A stretch of 64,000 bases of DNA. Source: Trifolium pratense (taxonomy: Eukaryota > Streptophyta > Magnoliopsida > Fabales > Fabaceae). The position numbers were made by a program, and so were the translations under genes. Positions 42,039 through 54,835 of this stretch are shown here, piece after piece. Numbering within the stretch: position 1 is the stretch's first letter; the number at the start of each line of letters is the position of its first letter. Under the pieces are notes generated by a model, which was not told the DNA's origin, did not search any database, and saw only the letters and a program-made list of their open reading frames with translations. The DNA lies in NCBI RefSeq assembly GCF_020283565.1, contig NC_060060.1, forward strand, positions 30,752,001-30,816,000, read 5' to 3'.

Positions 42039-44055
42039 CTATGACTTACTGAAATCAAACGAAAATGTCTTCTGGATTTGCTCTTTCAAAGAAGGTGGCG
42101 AGGAAGGGCGCGAATCTCCATTGATGAGGAATGATTTCAAGTGCCTAGCAAACTCTTTAGGCTTTTCAATGTTCAATGCATGTCCTGCATTCTTGATAAT
42201 CACCATTTGAGTATTTTCACCTATATGCCTGCTTCAAAGAAAGGACAAGTCCATGTTAACTAGTTTAATACAATGCACACACATTCAATGTAAATTATAA
42301 GCGGCGACATGAATGAACTTTCACCGAGTTGAAATTGAAATATCACCTTTTTAATCTGTAGCCTAATTCCATAGGGAATACCTGATCTTGCTCTCCCCAC
42401 ATGATTAGAGTAGGCTGCTCCAATAAAAAACCAAAATGATGTGAATCAATCAATGCATCCCAAATGAGAAGATATATCATAAATATTTGAGAATTACTAA
42501 CATATTACTAACATAGATGACAAAGCACAACATAAACAGAATCAGATTTGCTGCAGTAACTGCGTTGCTCAATTTTCAATCTCGACGGTCAAAATAACGG
42601 CCAGGATTGTTTACGGTGTCTAAATAGATGCTTCTCTTACAGAAGGGAAGCCGGATCCAACATAAGCAAGGTATTAAACCTAGAATCCCGAGTGTTCATG
42701 TGAAATTTGAAATTGAAAGAAACTAAAACAAAAACAGTACACTGTAGTATACAAACTCTAAATGTCGTTGGATTTCAGTTTGAAATTTGAAAGACACTTA
42801 TTGAGTTAATTCACCAAGATAATCCCTTTTTTACTCGTGAAATGACTTTTATTTTAAAATTATACCTTTAGCTTTCAACCTAGTAAAATAAGCTAGCTCT
42901 CATTCAACCGAAAATTCAAACACAATCCAGAACTATGATAGCAATTAATGACAACCGAGCCATATCTACTGGGTCGAAAGCTAAACGTATAATTTAAAAA
43001 TAAAGAATGACTATATTTTAATATTTCTAACACATGGTGAGAAGATATAGATATATACCTTATTGATTTTTGGAAGGCTGGAAAGTTGTCTATCTTTAAG
43101 TATTGCCTCAAGCAACTCTCTCTTCTGCTCAATGTGATCTGTGCACATTACCTGTCCAAATTAATAAGCACATACATGACAAAATCATCATAGGAGTAAT
43201 GTGATAAACCAATTGATCTTGATCTATGAAACTCCGAAACAAACACGAGACACAACACTGACATATAGACACCGCATACACACACCTTTAATAATTTATA
43301 ATTGTAATAAAATGTGTAGGTGTCGTGTCAGCATCAGATATGTCTTCAATCTAAAGTGTCAGTGCTACATAGATCATTGAACTCGATCATGAAAAAAGAG
43401 ACAAAGCATCCATACATACATGAATGAAATCTTCAAGGAACCAAGAAGGAACAACCCTAGCAGGCCTAACAAAAGACAACCTCATCAATTCCCTAAGCTT
43501 ATCAGGAGTTTGAGGTAACAAAATACTAGAAGCTTCCTCCAAACTAGAAACCTTAAACAACCCATTTTTCATATCAATTTCCTCCAAACAAACACCAGCA
43601 CAACACAAAACCAACTTCTCAATCACCTCAGGAAACTGAGCAGCCAAACTATACCCCACAAATCCACCATAGCTTATCCCAACCAAGCTCAATCTATTAA
43701 CACCATGAGCTTCCATAAGCTTCATCAAACACAAAGCTTGAAAAGATTCAGTCCTCTCTGGCCTTGAAGTAAAAGATCCACCAAAGAAAAGAAGATCAGG
43801 AACATACAAATTGAAGTGTGTAATGAAATGACGAAGATATTCACCATATTGCCACATTGCATTGGCGCCAAAACCATGAACAAGAACAAGTGATGGTTTA
43901 CATGGGTTATGTAATTTTGGTATCCAACAATGCATGGTGGTTCCATCGCCGAGATCCGTCACCACCGACCGGAGACCGGCGACCATGAATGAGTGGCGGT
44001 ATAACCAGTCTCTTGAAGCGGCAAAACTGAAACATTTTGAAAATTTTGACAACAT
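42039..44055 (-). CDS. Alpha/beta-hydrolase fold protein
   Basis: Exons 44055-43420, 43151-43059, 42414-42347 and 42228-42039 join in frame to 328 aa. Serine hydrolase of the alpha/beta fold, resembling plant monoacylglycerol-lipase/ABHD6-like proteins. Visible features: HG oxyanion region (LVLVHGFGANAMWQYG), nucleophile elbow GISYGG with Ser in GXSXG, catalytic Asp in WGEQDQVFP, and catalytic His in NAGHALNIEKP. A basic, hydrophobic N-terminus (LSKFSKCFSFAASRDWLYRH) may anchor it to membrane. The frame is open upstream to 44142, but the ATG at 44055 is the first Met and fits the family. Substrate is unknown. Confidence 0.92.
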
Positions 44056-44059
44056 GGAA

Positions 44060-44716
44060 GAAAGATAAAAAAAAAAATGAATCTTTGTTTGATTTTTGTG
44101 ATTGTTTTTGAAGAATTTGAAATAGGCTGTGAAGAAATTCAAAAGGGTGTGTTATTTTTATATGATAATAATGAAAACGATGGATTTAAGAAACAGAGGA
44201 AAAAAAGAATTTTGATTAGTTTAATGTTAGATTTATATTGAATGATTCATAAGATTGATCGATGGAAGAATAAGGAAGACGGTGAGCGAAGAACACGAGA
44301 TATTGCCAACTCAAATTGGAATGCAATAATTGCGGATTGTGAATTGATGAAGAGGTTACATGTGTATGTTCTTGTACATTCTATTTTAGATAGATAAAAA
44401 CAAAGGGTATAAAGACAAAAATAACATGATAGATCTCGAAACAAATGTATAGATTTGAAACAAAAATAACATAAAACAAAGGTTGTATATTCTATTGAGT
44501 CAGTAGTGTAGAGAAGAAAACAAAATACATCTCACTCGTAATAAGACATTTGAGGAAGGATTGTCTTTCATTGTTTTTTTCTCTATATTTATGTGTGATT
44601 TTTGCTATAAGTTATTTGACAAAAAATAAATTGCCATAATATAATATTAAGAGTAAATTTGAAGTGAAGTATGCAGGTGTTAATATATTAGTATTTATGT
44701 TAGTTTATTAGGTATA
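44060..44716. other. Upstream region of the hydrolase gene
   Basis: AT-rich, probably includes the promoter of the minus-strand hydrolase. No element recognised up to the Helitron end at 44717. Confidence 0.4.
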
Positions 44717-45718
44717 CTAGTCCCACACCCGTGCGATGCACAGGTATTATGTGGTATTTTATATTATAATGTTGAAAAATTATTTGTATAAATTGTAACA
44801 ATAAGTGTTGTGAAAATGAAAATAATAATAATAATAATAATAATAAAGTGATGTACTTATCACTTCCTCCAACCAATATATTGTCAACGATCCTTCGTCA
44901 ACCAATTTTTTTATCTTTGAAACCAAACTATTTCCCAAAGTAGCAAGAATCTTATCACATTGGATGATCAAAGTAAAAAAAAAAAAAAAAAAAGTCAATA
45001 AAAAAAACATCAATAGAGATTTTGTGAAAATGTGAGAAATATATCAAAATAGTACATCACCTTTTCATCAACAAACAACATATTCATAGACGTAACCTCA
45101 GTTTGGTTTGTATTTGTCTGTTACATTCCACACATGAACAATTCGAACTTTCAACTTTAGATTTGCTTTTTCAGCTACTATAGCAGACACGTGAGGGTAG
45201 ATAGGAGCTATGGTTTGAAAGAGTAATTTGTTTTAACTAAAAACTAATCTCAATAGAAATGTAATTAAGTCAATAATGTATACACTCTTCGTATTTTTTT
45301 GTGTGACTAAATTATAAACTCTTTGTTATTTCTATGAAAACGGTTGACATTTAAATGGGATAAATGTTGAAAGAGAATCTAACTATGTTCATCTTCATTG
45401 TCACTAAGGAATGTTATAGTAATATAGAAAAGTGTAACATCTTGTGACATCAATTTTTGGATAATTGGAGAGGTATAATTCAATAATAATGTAGAAAACT
45501 GTAACATCTTGTGACATCAATTTTTGGATAATTGGAGAAGCATAATTTTTTATTATTTATTATGAGATTGATATAATATAAAAAAAATAGAGATGAGAAT
45601 GATATAATGTAAGAAAGTGATGTGGCATTATTGTGTGATTTAATTGGATGTAAGTGGATGATGTGGATTAGGGTTAAGATGGATAGTAGGAGAACTATCT
45701 AGGAATTATATATATAGA
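44717..45718 (-). mobile_element. Non-autonomous Helitron, 1002 bp
   Basis: On the minus strand it starts TCTATATATATAATTCC (complement of 45718 leftward) and ends with a hairpin, CCTGTGC-ATC-GCACGGG, about 10 nt before the terminal CTAG (44720-44717). Flanking host bases are A on the 5' side (t at 45719) and T on the 3' side (a at 44716), the A/T insertion rule of Helitrons. No inverted repeats, no Rep/helicase. The interior holds a (TAA)n run, a poly-A tract and a 70-bp tandem duplication (45418-45545). Confidence 0.85.
45418..45545. repeat. About 70-bp direct tandem repeat inside the Helitron
   Basis: 'gtaacatcttgtgacatcaa' followed by 'tttttggataattggaga' occurs twice, about 70 bp apart, with the interval 'ataat.tagaaaa.tgt' also shared. 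Confidence 0.85.
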
Positions 45719-46549
45719 TTTATCCACGGTTTATAAGTTCTCCTAGTTAAATTCAACCGAAACATGTTAAAACTATGTGTATTTGAGTAGTATTTGTCAT
45801 TTCGTCTAAGATAAAAAATGATTAAATTATGTATATTGCCAATAATAGAACAGATGGAGTACAAGTACAATGCAAAAAAAATTATGCCTATTGACACATT
45901 ACTCAAAAGCCATTTCTTTTCTTTTCTTTTCTGTTTTTTTGGATACTCAAAAGCCATTTCTTTTCTTCTTTTTCTTTTATATACTCAAAAGACATTTATA
46001 AAATAAAACAATTAAAAATGGCAAAAGATGTATCAAGTTTGACTAAACTACCAAATTTCATATTTATACCCATTAAAAAAAAACCTCCATAATTCCAGTT
46101 GATAAATAAATTCACTAATTTCAATCAAAAAAATAAATCCACTAATTCTCAAAAAAGACAATTTTCTAATTTACTTTAAAGGCATAAAATTTTAGTCGAT
46201 AGGCATTGACAACAACAAAACATAGATGTATATTTTTAGAGTTCACTTTAAAAAGCCAAATTTCGTTATCTATGTCGGAATAGCTTATGACTAAAACTAG
46301 GACTAAATCTTATTCACTAGCAATAGACACCCTTACTCACTAGCAATAAATCTTTGTAAGTTAAATCTATTAATACAAGTAATTTCATGTATAATCACTT
46401 GAAATATCTGATGTTTCAATGGAATGGAAGCCTTAAAAAACATACTAAAACGAATAACAATAGATATGCAAAATAATCGTCGTCTACAAAACTTTAAACA
46501 ACTAAAAACAGTTGTTTCAAAAAAACTACAAGCTTCCATAAAATCTAAA
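45719..46549. other. Intergenic, downstream of RRS1
   Basis: AT-rich, no gene recognised. A 'tactcaaaagccatttcttttctt' segment is directly repeated at about 45899 and 45944. Confidence 0.5.
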
Positions 46550-48898
46550 TTACTGTGTTTTTGGGTTGCCTTTCTTTGCACTTCCCCCCTTTTTAAAAGG
46601 CTTCTTCTGAGGTTTCAGTTTGCTGTTGGTTGTTGAAGACTTCGATTTATCACTCCTTCGGTTTTTCTCTTTCTTCACATTTGTCACTGTGACAGCCTAG
46701 AATACAGAGAGTACAATTATGAAAAGAAACACTAAACAATCAAAACTTGATAACAATCGAAATCAATGTAATTGTTCAGCAGATAACTTGAATGTACCTT
46801 TTTAACATTGAGTATATCGTGGTTATTCTTGGACAAGATCTTGTTCAATATTTTTTCAGCTTGCTCCCTCTCCGTTGGGCCTGTCGCTTTTCCATCTGCT
46901 GCAGGTGCTACCGGCGGGAACTTGATGAAAAGAAAACAAAGGAAGCTAACCAGTCAATTTAATGAAAGGTAACTGCTTCTAACATTGTAAGATAGCTGCT
47001 TCTACATGGATGATATTAAGATAAACTAATTTCTGTAAGAGTATAGAGCACACCTTTCGGAATTTTCCTTTATGTTTTAGAGGCTTTTCACCTGGCAATT
47101 TCTTGTCAAATTTCCCACCGCTAGCTGTGGCAGTTGATGCAATTCCTGCTACATTACCTAATTCATCCTTGGTAACCTTCTTCTGCACTGCCTGAGTTCC
47201 TGTTATGGGCAAGGAAGTAGCGGCCAATTGAACATGGCTGCACAGGACATTATTTAGATCTCATTTCAATTGTGTTTGTTACAGGTGTAAAACAATGCAA
47301 ACAAATCAGAGTGAGGGTCACAACTGAATAAATGACAGTAGATAATAGTTGTTAGAAAGCTAGACAATTAACACGATTAGTTCTTTGTAACTTCTGTAAT
47401 TGTTTGGCCAGTTAGTGTTCTCGCATTTTGAGTACTGTTATGGGACTCTTCTATCATATTTCACATATGAGATAACAGTTCATGGTTCCTCTCCAGTTAG
47501 TGAAAAGGATGATAATAAAACTATCCTTGATGGGTTTAGCAGACAATACACTCTCTTTCTCGTAATTATTTTTCCTTGCCTTCTTCTTTCCAATCAGACG
47601 AATTGTTCAAAAGAAAACAGCCCATGAATATGAGCAAGGTAGAGGAAAAAGAACACATGTGTAAGTACTAAGTATACAAATACAAATAGCCATAGGTCAA
47701 AACAGCACATGAATATGAGCAAGGTAGAGGAAAAGGAACACATGTGTAGGTACTAAGTATACAAATACAAAGAGCCATAGGTCAAAACACTCCAACAAAC
47801 TAGTAAAACAGATAACACTATGGTTGCAACAGATAAATGACAAAGTAAGGTATAACTCCACCCCAAACTTAATTTCTAGAAAGGAACCAATACTACATAC
47901 AATAAATTACATTGACAAGTACAAGCATATGATGATGGATGGGTAAAAATAGAATGCCACTGTAGAACAAAAACATCAACGCTAATCGGAAATGATTAGG
48001 AGACAAACCTAGGTAAATCCCCGAACTTTGCAGCATTTCTCAAGTTCTGTACCCGGTTTTTCTCCTGTTTATCAACTCTTCCCTTTTTGTTTTCTCTTCT
48101 TTTGGCAAAAGGATCCTCATCTGGATCTGCAAAATGTTACAATACGATTATTGATATAGCAAGTCTGTTAAAAGAAAATAATAGCAGCCCTCGGCATGTG
48201 TTAAATGATTTACCATCAGTTGGTTTAGCCTCAATAATAGGTATGGCCTCTTCGTCATTGGCACGATCATAACCATGTCTGCGTTTCCATGTTTCAGATT
48301 GTTCATCAAAAACAATTTTGTCCTTCTTCCGATTAATAATGCCTGAAAAGTAATACAGAACACGGAGATTAAAAATCAAAACAGAAAACATAGATAGCAC
48401 ATTAAGAAAAGTATCACAGCACAGCTAGCTAACCTTTCTTTTTAGCAAATTCTTCCCATTTAGTAGGAGGTCTTGGCCTTGGCATCTGAAAAGATTACAA
48501 AACTTGATTAGCAAACAATTTGACTGATTAATTAATAATAATGAAATTGAAGAAAAAGAGAAAAGGGTTAATACGTGTTTTTCTCTGGGTAATTTGGTGG
48601 TTGGTGGAGGCAATTTAACAAGGGGTCCATCGATATCTTCAGTTGAGGGCAAAGTAAATAGAGAATCTGCGATAGCTTGAACTAACTCAGTGCCTTTCTC
48701 TAAACATTCCTTTACCAGTTTCTCCCTAATAGCTTCACTAGTGTTAGATTCAAAATCATATAGATTCAAAATCAAAATCAATATCATAAATAAAAAAGGA
48801 ACAAACCTGGATTGTTGAGAAGAGACGGTGGAATGGGAGTCATACGCCATTAGGTTACCGAGGTCCACCTCGAACATCTTCTCACCTTCGATCTCCAT
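46550..48898 (-). CDS. RRS1: Ribosome biogenesis regulatory protein RRS1
   Basis: Eight exons: 48898-48807, 48737-48575, 48485-48434, 48342-48214, 48126-48009, 47237-47054, 46920-46798, 46696-46550, joining in frame to 335 aa. RRS1 is a nucleolar 60S assembly factor which, with RPF2, brings the 5S RNP (5S rRNA, uL18, uL5) into pre-60S particles. The N-terminus has [15 protein letters not shown], then the family core [16 protein letters not shown], followed by [20 protein letters not shown] and [19 protein letters not shown]. The C-terminus is lysine-rich ([16 protein letters not shown]), typical of nucleolar proteins. The upstream region is compact and AT-rich repeats start at about 49030. 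Confidence 0.95.
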
Positions 48899-49178
48899 CT
48901 GTTAGGGCGATGATAGGGGTGAACGGAAGATGGATGCCGGCGGCGCGGCAACGGAGAGGGGGGAGGAGTGTGAGAGAGGGTTCTTCTCTCTTGTTGTGAC
49001 TTTAGGGTTCGATCTCTTTAATACTTTAATTCATAAAAAATATATAAAAAATAAAAAAATAAAAAATAAAAAAATCTTCTATTTTTTAGTGACAAAACGA
49101 CGACGTTTACTTCAGGGGAAAAAGATGCTGCGGGTTTCATAATGGGTCAAATAGCTAGGGATACTCAGCGGGTCGGGT

Positions 49179-49330
49179 TTTTTTTTTATTTTTTTATAAG
49201 GAATGTTAGTTGTTAGTATTACATGTTAGGGTAGTTTTTTCTCCTTTGTCATGACTTGAACACTGGACCTCCAGCTCCTTAACCCTTAGCTAAACTAGCT
49301 TAACCAACTGAGCTACCCATTTCACCCCAA
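49179..49330 (-). mobile_element. tRNA-derived SINE (second family)
   Basis: On the minus strand it opens with 'GGGTAGCTCAGTTGGTTAAG' (strong A box), continues through 'GGTCCAGTGTTCAAGTCATG' (B box) and ends in an A-rich tail at about 49190-49179. The head is different from the 7346-7500 family. Target duplication not resolved. Confidence 0.75.
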
Positions 49331-49424
49331 ATTTGATTATTCTTCGTTTAATACTGTTATCCAACCCATCGATAAAAAAAATTCCTCAAGTAAATTAATT
49401 AGTAGTTATAATTTCACTTTTTTT

Positions 49425-49620
49425 TCACCACTAATTTAATCTGGTTCGGGGTTCAGTTCTGACATCAAGTGATTTCAGGCCCCTCCCAATCGCAGTTGTG
49501 GGGATCAAACTGTGGTCATCCCTACCAATATGAATAAATGGAAGTGTCACGATTCAAACTTTGGTCCTCCGATATTTGTAATGTCGTTGTCAATTGAACT
49601 ATACTCATTGGGACAAATTG
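49425..49620 (-). mobile_element. SINE copy truncated by a second tRNA-like element
   Basis: 49425-49535 matches the body and B box of the 7346-7500 SINE ('ggttcagttctgacatcaag', 'gggatcaaactgtggtc') but stops before the A box. Directly adjacent, 49540-49620 reads on the minus strand as another tRNA-like head ('AGTATAGTTCAATTGACA' and 'AAAGTTTGAATCGTGAC'). Confidence 0.6.
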
Positions 49621-49621
49621 A

Positions 49622-50478
49622 TTAAATTTGAACCAACTTAATTCGATGTAGAGTGAGTTACTACTATAATACTTTTTTTCGTCAAATAATACATTTTTTA
49701 TTTAAAAATATGTAATACCTAACATAATTACACTTGAATAGAAGACAAACGGACATTAAGTTGCGCTGCTAATTTTTTTGGACGATAAAATCAATCATTT
49801 TAAAATAAAATAAAAAAGTGTATATATAATTAAATAATATTTTATTTTATGAAAATTCAACCACTTGATTAAATTCTATAAAATTTGAATCATTGAATTG
49901 AATGAGTCACCAAATTTGTGAACACCTTACCCCCGATTTCTGGTTCATTTTGGTTGTTTTCTATTTAATCTTCACTTTTTGGTTTCTTTAATCAATGTCT
50001 TGGGAACACCGATTAGCATGACCTTTTATTTTATTTTTTTTGGATACAATGTCATTTTAATTTCAAGTAGCTGAATGGTATTAAATAGAAATCAAGTTAA
50101 AAATAACTTTGGAATGCACAACACACACATACAACATAACAATTATAGTCACTCGAATTATAGCTGGGGATCAATCATGCTAGCAAGTCATGTATACCAT
50201 GCATTTTTTGTTGTCAACAAACCCATAAATTCCAGCATACATGTTCAATGTAAAAATATATGTCACACTGCCTCATGTCATAATGCAAATTGCTAAGAAG
50301 AAAAAAAAATGACGGCATCAATCTACACAAAAGAAATCAAGAAATACTAAATGGTACCACCTAATTGGATTTAAGAGAAATTCAAATTGAATTTTACATA
50401 GGAAAATGAGCAAACCCTATGCTGCATAAAATTCCAAACTAATAATTGATTTCATGAGATTTTCGAACAAATGTATTA
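49622..50478. other. Intergenic, downstream of PP2C
   Basis: AT-rich with no supported exon. The PP2C 3' UTR presumably lies at the right edge. Confidence 0.5.
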
Positions 50479-53294
50479 TCACTTGAATCGAACAACAATG
50501 CAGGAAATGTCATCCCTACTCTCTCTTTTCAATGCTTCTGCAATTAGTTGTTTAGCTGCCTTTTGTGTATCTTTTATCTTTATGGCAATATCAACTGCTT
50601 CTTGGTTTGCCATTACCTGATATAATATGTAATAGTGAATGAGACTCAAATTTTAGAAACAAAAAGTGAAGATTAATCAAGGTTTTACTTACCTTCCATA
50701 GACCATCACTAGCAAGTATCAAGAGCTCAGTATCTTGATCGATATCTTCAGGTTGTACGTCTGGATCAGATCGTAAGTGTGACTTCAGGTTTCTGTCTCC
50801 AAATGCACGAGCAACTGCAAGCTGTCCATTCACTCTAGCAACATCTCCTGATATAACATTCACAAGTCAGGAAGTTCAGAACACTCAACCCAAAAGGTGT
50901 TAACATAAATGTATGCAAATAAACCTTATGATAAGTTCTAGAATTTAGGTGGTGGTTAACTTGATTCTGCAAAATCAGCTTGTATTGCGAAGGATGGTTC
51001 CGTCTTATAAATATATTTTAGGTCATCTATTTAATGTGAGATTCTAACAACACATCCCCTCATGCTCAGGATTAAATATCTGAAGCGTGACCTGAGTCAC
51101 TGATAACAGATATTCTAACAAACCTAGGATAGACATTGATACTAACTTAGAATTTAGGTTAGGCGATCTAACTCCACCTCACAAAATCGATATGTAAGGT
51201 GAGGGATACCTCCCACTTATAAACATATTTTAGGTCATATCACGTCCGATATGATTAGGAAATTATGGTTAGTGACATTGTTGATTAAATATGTTAAAGT
51301 ATAACACTCTTTCGTTACTCTCGAGCACATAGTTTTATCAAGTTAGACTTTATGAAGCAACGCATACTAATTTGAGACCTATGTTCTATACAAGTGAAGT
51401 TAAAGCACAGGGTATGTCATAAATCAGAACATGATTAAACTAAAGTAAAGTTGATTAGCATGTCTGAACGATAGCATCTAATAAACTGCAATGGAACCAA
51501 ACATGGATTCCTACATGGACCATGAATTCTCAAGATGATTCTACACTTCATGGCACACTTTATGGACCATTAAGGTGTACAAAGAATGCATATCAACAAA
51601 TATACATCCACAAATTTTCATCAACAATGGAAAGGCAATCTTATTGTAGCATAAGACTTCAACTTGATGTTAGAAAATTATGTTTATAAACAAGTAAGCA
51701 TTGAACATGTATATGAGCAATATCTCATAAGCATTAAGGTTTATTGAAGTACCTGGAAGGTTCGAGACAAAGCCTCCTTTATTCTCGATGATGCGTCTTT
51801 CAGTATTAGGCTCATGATCAATACTCATCTGTATAGCGACGCCTTTCCTCGAAAGAACAGCCCGTGAATCTCCAACATTTGCTATCCATAACTTCTGATT
51901 ATTTATAAGAATGGCTGTCACTGCAGTCGATCCCCCTCGCCCCAAATCAGGATTATGAGATAGAATGGCCTGATCCGTTGCCTCATAAGCTTCGATGATC
52001 GAACTGTTTGGATCAGTCCAAAAGTTCTCCTACCACAACCAATCATAACTCAAGAATGAGATTTCAATTGAAAAATTAAATTACTCCAAAAGATATATTA
52101 TTATTAATTAATGCGGTCTTAACGGCCATTTTACAATAGTTTCCGAAGGGATTTGAATTTCGTCCATTTAAGTTATAACTTTTAAGATCAAACTTTTAGC
52201 ATTGAGCTAACACCTAATTGTCAAACTCTTATTCCAAAAGACATTACATGAAACAGGAAAAGAAATTCTTCATTATATGCAACATATAACAAAAAAGAAT
52301 CGAAAAACGTTCACAATGGAATTAAATATAGATGATAATGTTATATTGGTTGGAGAACTCACTTCCTTCAAGATATTAGAAAAGAGATGTTTTTGTAAAT
52401 AGGCAGGCACAGTGTCACCCAAGTGTCCATCAAATATAGCAAAAAGTCCCAACTCTCGGCCGTTAAACTGGACAATTTTCGCAACGTGAAAGTCCTCCAT
52501 TGTGTGGTCTTGTGTCCCTTCAACTAAGCAAAAGCCATACTTAAGAGGGCACTGAAGGCTCTTGCCTTTGCCAGAGCTACATGAAGAACGTCCTCCAACA
52601 CCCTAAAACTTTGCAAGTTAAAATACAACAAAAATAAAAGAATATACTACTTTTAACAATTTAGTACTACAAATGCCAATAGATACCACATAACATAAAT
52701 GCAATGCAAGGAGATAGGAACCATACCCTAACTACTCAATATTGGTTACAAGATGAAAGTAAAACATAGCTAAAACACAGACATGGACACCAAACACGAC
52801 ACTGACACCAGCACAAACACATAACACCGTTAATAATTTGAGAAAATGTAATTATTGAATGTGCTACATGTGTCAATGGTGTGTTGATTCGAACACCAGA
52901 CACACATTCAATCTAAAATGTCACTGCTACATAAGCTCATTTCCGCATTAATTATTAACCTCACTCAGCATCCACTACTGTTATGAGGATACAGATTCTC
53001 ACAAAAGCACAAAATAATCCTATAAGTTTCAATTTTCTTCATCAAGTAAGCTATTAAAAACAAAATATGGGACAATCACAATTCACAATACTAAATCACC
53101 AGAACTTAATTCTAACGTTTCATCTAATTCTCTTTTAGAATCAAGCAAATATCCTAATTAAATAACTTTAAGAAATTTTATATATACATAGAGATATACA
53201 ATATATTGGATATTCCAAAGACAAAAGAAAAAAAATCAAAGAGGCAAAAAATCATCACCTTTCTGGAAGAGTTGAAGCAACAGAGACTATCCAT
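50479..53294 (-). CDS. Protein phosphatase 2C (PPM family)
   Basis: Exons 53294-53259, 52602-52363, 52029-51753, 50847-50693 and 50616-50479 join in frame to 281 aa, the size of small plant PP2Cs. Mn/Mg-dependent Ser/Thr phosphatase. PP2C motifs in order: EDFHVAKI, the metal-binding FAIFDGHLGD, GSTAVTAILI with WIANVGDSRAVL, ARAFGDRNLK, LLILASDGLWKV and the C-terminal SRDDISCIVVRF with the last metal-binding Asp. The N-terminus is short (MDSLCCFNSSRK) with no ABA-receptor-interaction features that I can see. It resembles the small cytosolic plant PP2Cs; the target is unknown. Intron 3 carries a TRIM-like element (50938-51275). Confidence 0.93.
50938..51275 (-). mobile_element. TRIM-like element in PP2C intron 3
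   Basis: Two LTR-like blocks begin 'tagaatttaggt' (about 50939 and 51168) and share 'cttataaa.atattttaggtcat'. The middle resembles the TRIM at 34790-35107 in layout (short interior, degenerate primer site 'gatactaactt' at about 51148). Boundaries are approximate. Confidence 0.65.
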
Positions 53295-53794
53295 TTTGTT
53301 CAACTATCTCTCAACATCTACTTCTTCAGCTAATATTCAAAACCGAAATTTTCAAAAAAAAAAATACAAAATTTTCAAACAGCTCTGAATTATTACTCAG
53401 ATGATAATTTTCAATACCCAGATGATCAAATTTTGTGATCAATCCAAAAATCTGAACTTTTTACAGAAAAAATGAGAGGGAAGATCTATATAGGAAGTGG
53501 GTGGTCACGGATTCTGCCGTTTTGTTGCGGAAAGAAGAGAAAGAGACAAATCAATCACTGAAAACAAACACAGAAAAATTTATTCTGATAGAAACTAGAA
53601 AGAGCTTATTAATAGGAAACAATTATTGTTTATTGAGAATTAAGAAACAATAAAAAATGTTAAGAATTAAGAAAGTCTTGTTTCAATGTCCGCAAAACAC
53701 ACAAAAAAGGCAGAGGTTACCCTTGTTGACTTTTTGCAGTTTTTTGTATTTTATTATTAAGAGTTTTTTGTATTTTAATTAGCAGTCCTAATTT

Positions 53795-54258
53795 TTTTGT
53801 TGCTTTCACCGTCGGTCTAAGTGTATGTTTGGTTTTAATTCTGGAGCATCCAGAATTGATTTTGGACGTGTAGAATTGATTCTGATTTGTTTGGTTTCTC
53901 AAAAGTAGAATTGATTCTGCCTCCAGAATTGATTTTACTTGAAGCTAGAAATCGTAGCTTCTGATTCTAGAATTGATTTTTACACTCAAATTTTTTGTTC
54001 AACTCACTTTTTCATGAATATATCCAAACATAAACCACTTCAGCTTAAAATCAATTTTGGCCAGAATCAATTTTACAGAATCAATTCTGCCAAAATTAAT
54101 TCTCTCCGCCGCAGAACCAAACACACGCTAACTTGGTTTGGTGTCAGTTCTGGTATCAAATGATTTCAACCCCTCTCGATCATAGTTGCAGGGGATCGAA
54201 TCGTAGTCCACCCAATCAAGTTCAGCATCAATCATCACTTAACCAACTAACGATTGAT
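53795..54258 (-). mobile_element. SINE interrupted by a nested MITE
   Basis: Related to 7346-7500: body 'ggtgtcagttctggtatcaa', B box 'gggatcgaatcgtag' and A-box side 'cttaaccaactaacgattg' at 54134-54258, with the tail side at 53795-53817. Flanks 'aattagcagtcctaattt' (53777-53794) and 'aattagtagtactaattt' (54259-54276) form an 18-bp target duplication with two mismatches. The element is split at 53821-54128 by a MITE. Confidence 0.85.
53821..54128. mobile_element. Tourist-like MITE, 308 bp, inside the SINE
   Basis: Terminal repeats GTGTATGTTTGGTT and AACCAAACACACGC flanked by TAA at 53818-53820 and 54129-54131. The body has many 'agaattgatt' units in both orientations, allowing extensive foldback. 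TAA target sites fit PIF/Harbinger-derived MITEs. Confidence 0.9.
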
Positions 54259-54276
54259 AATTAGTAGTACTAATTT

Positions 54277-54830
54277 GTTTTAAGATTAATAATAATTGGA
54301 CATAATTATTGTAATAGTCAACTCTGCTGGTTCAGATTTTTCAGGTAAGTCATTAAAAATTTCTTGTCATATTTGAGCATAGAAACATAAAATCAGCTAA
54401 TGAAGACAAAAAAGAGTCATGGGTTTAATCTTCACAATTTTTTTAACTTGTTTTGAAACAAGACAATAAATGCCAAGTGTGAGAGAAAGTTTGCTATAAG
54501 TACTTTGAAGACTTGGAAGGGAATCTTGTGAGGCTCATGTTTAATTTCACATGAAGTTAAATTTGTTAGGGTAGATAATTGACTTTGCTGACAGTGTCTC
54601 AGAAAGTCAAAAGGTTTCCTTCTCTAGCAGTCTAGTTTTTGTTTTCTTATCTAAATCTGCACACTTGTTGTAACTTTGTAGTACTATCACTATGGCTTTA
54701 TGACAGTAAAAAAGCTCTATGGTCATAGTACAATGGCAGGGTTATTTGGTAATTGTTATTTTCTCTTGCTTTGAGTCTCCCCATTTTTAGAGTAAAATAT
54801 TTTTTAGTAGTGTAAAATTTTACTAAAATA
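54277..54830. other. Intergenic, nothing recognised
   Basis: No supported exon or element end was found in this stretch. Confidence 0.45.
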
Positions 54831-54835
54831 CTTTA

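Noticed and set aside
44056..44142. Upstream extension of the hydrolase frame to 44142
   Set aside because: The extension has no ATG (it opens with TTG) and its low-complexity residues look like a 5' UTR; the first Met at 44055 fits the family.
49252..49320. Candidate tRNA gene on the minus strand
   Set aside because: A and B boxes are present, but a foldable cloverleaf with proper acceptor stem is not evident and an A-rich tail follows, which fits a SINE.
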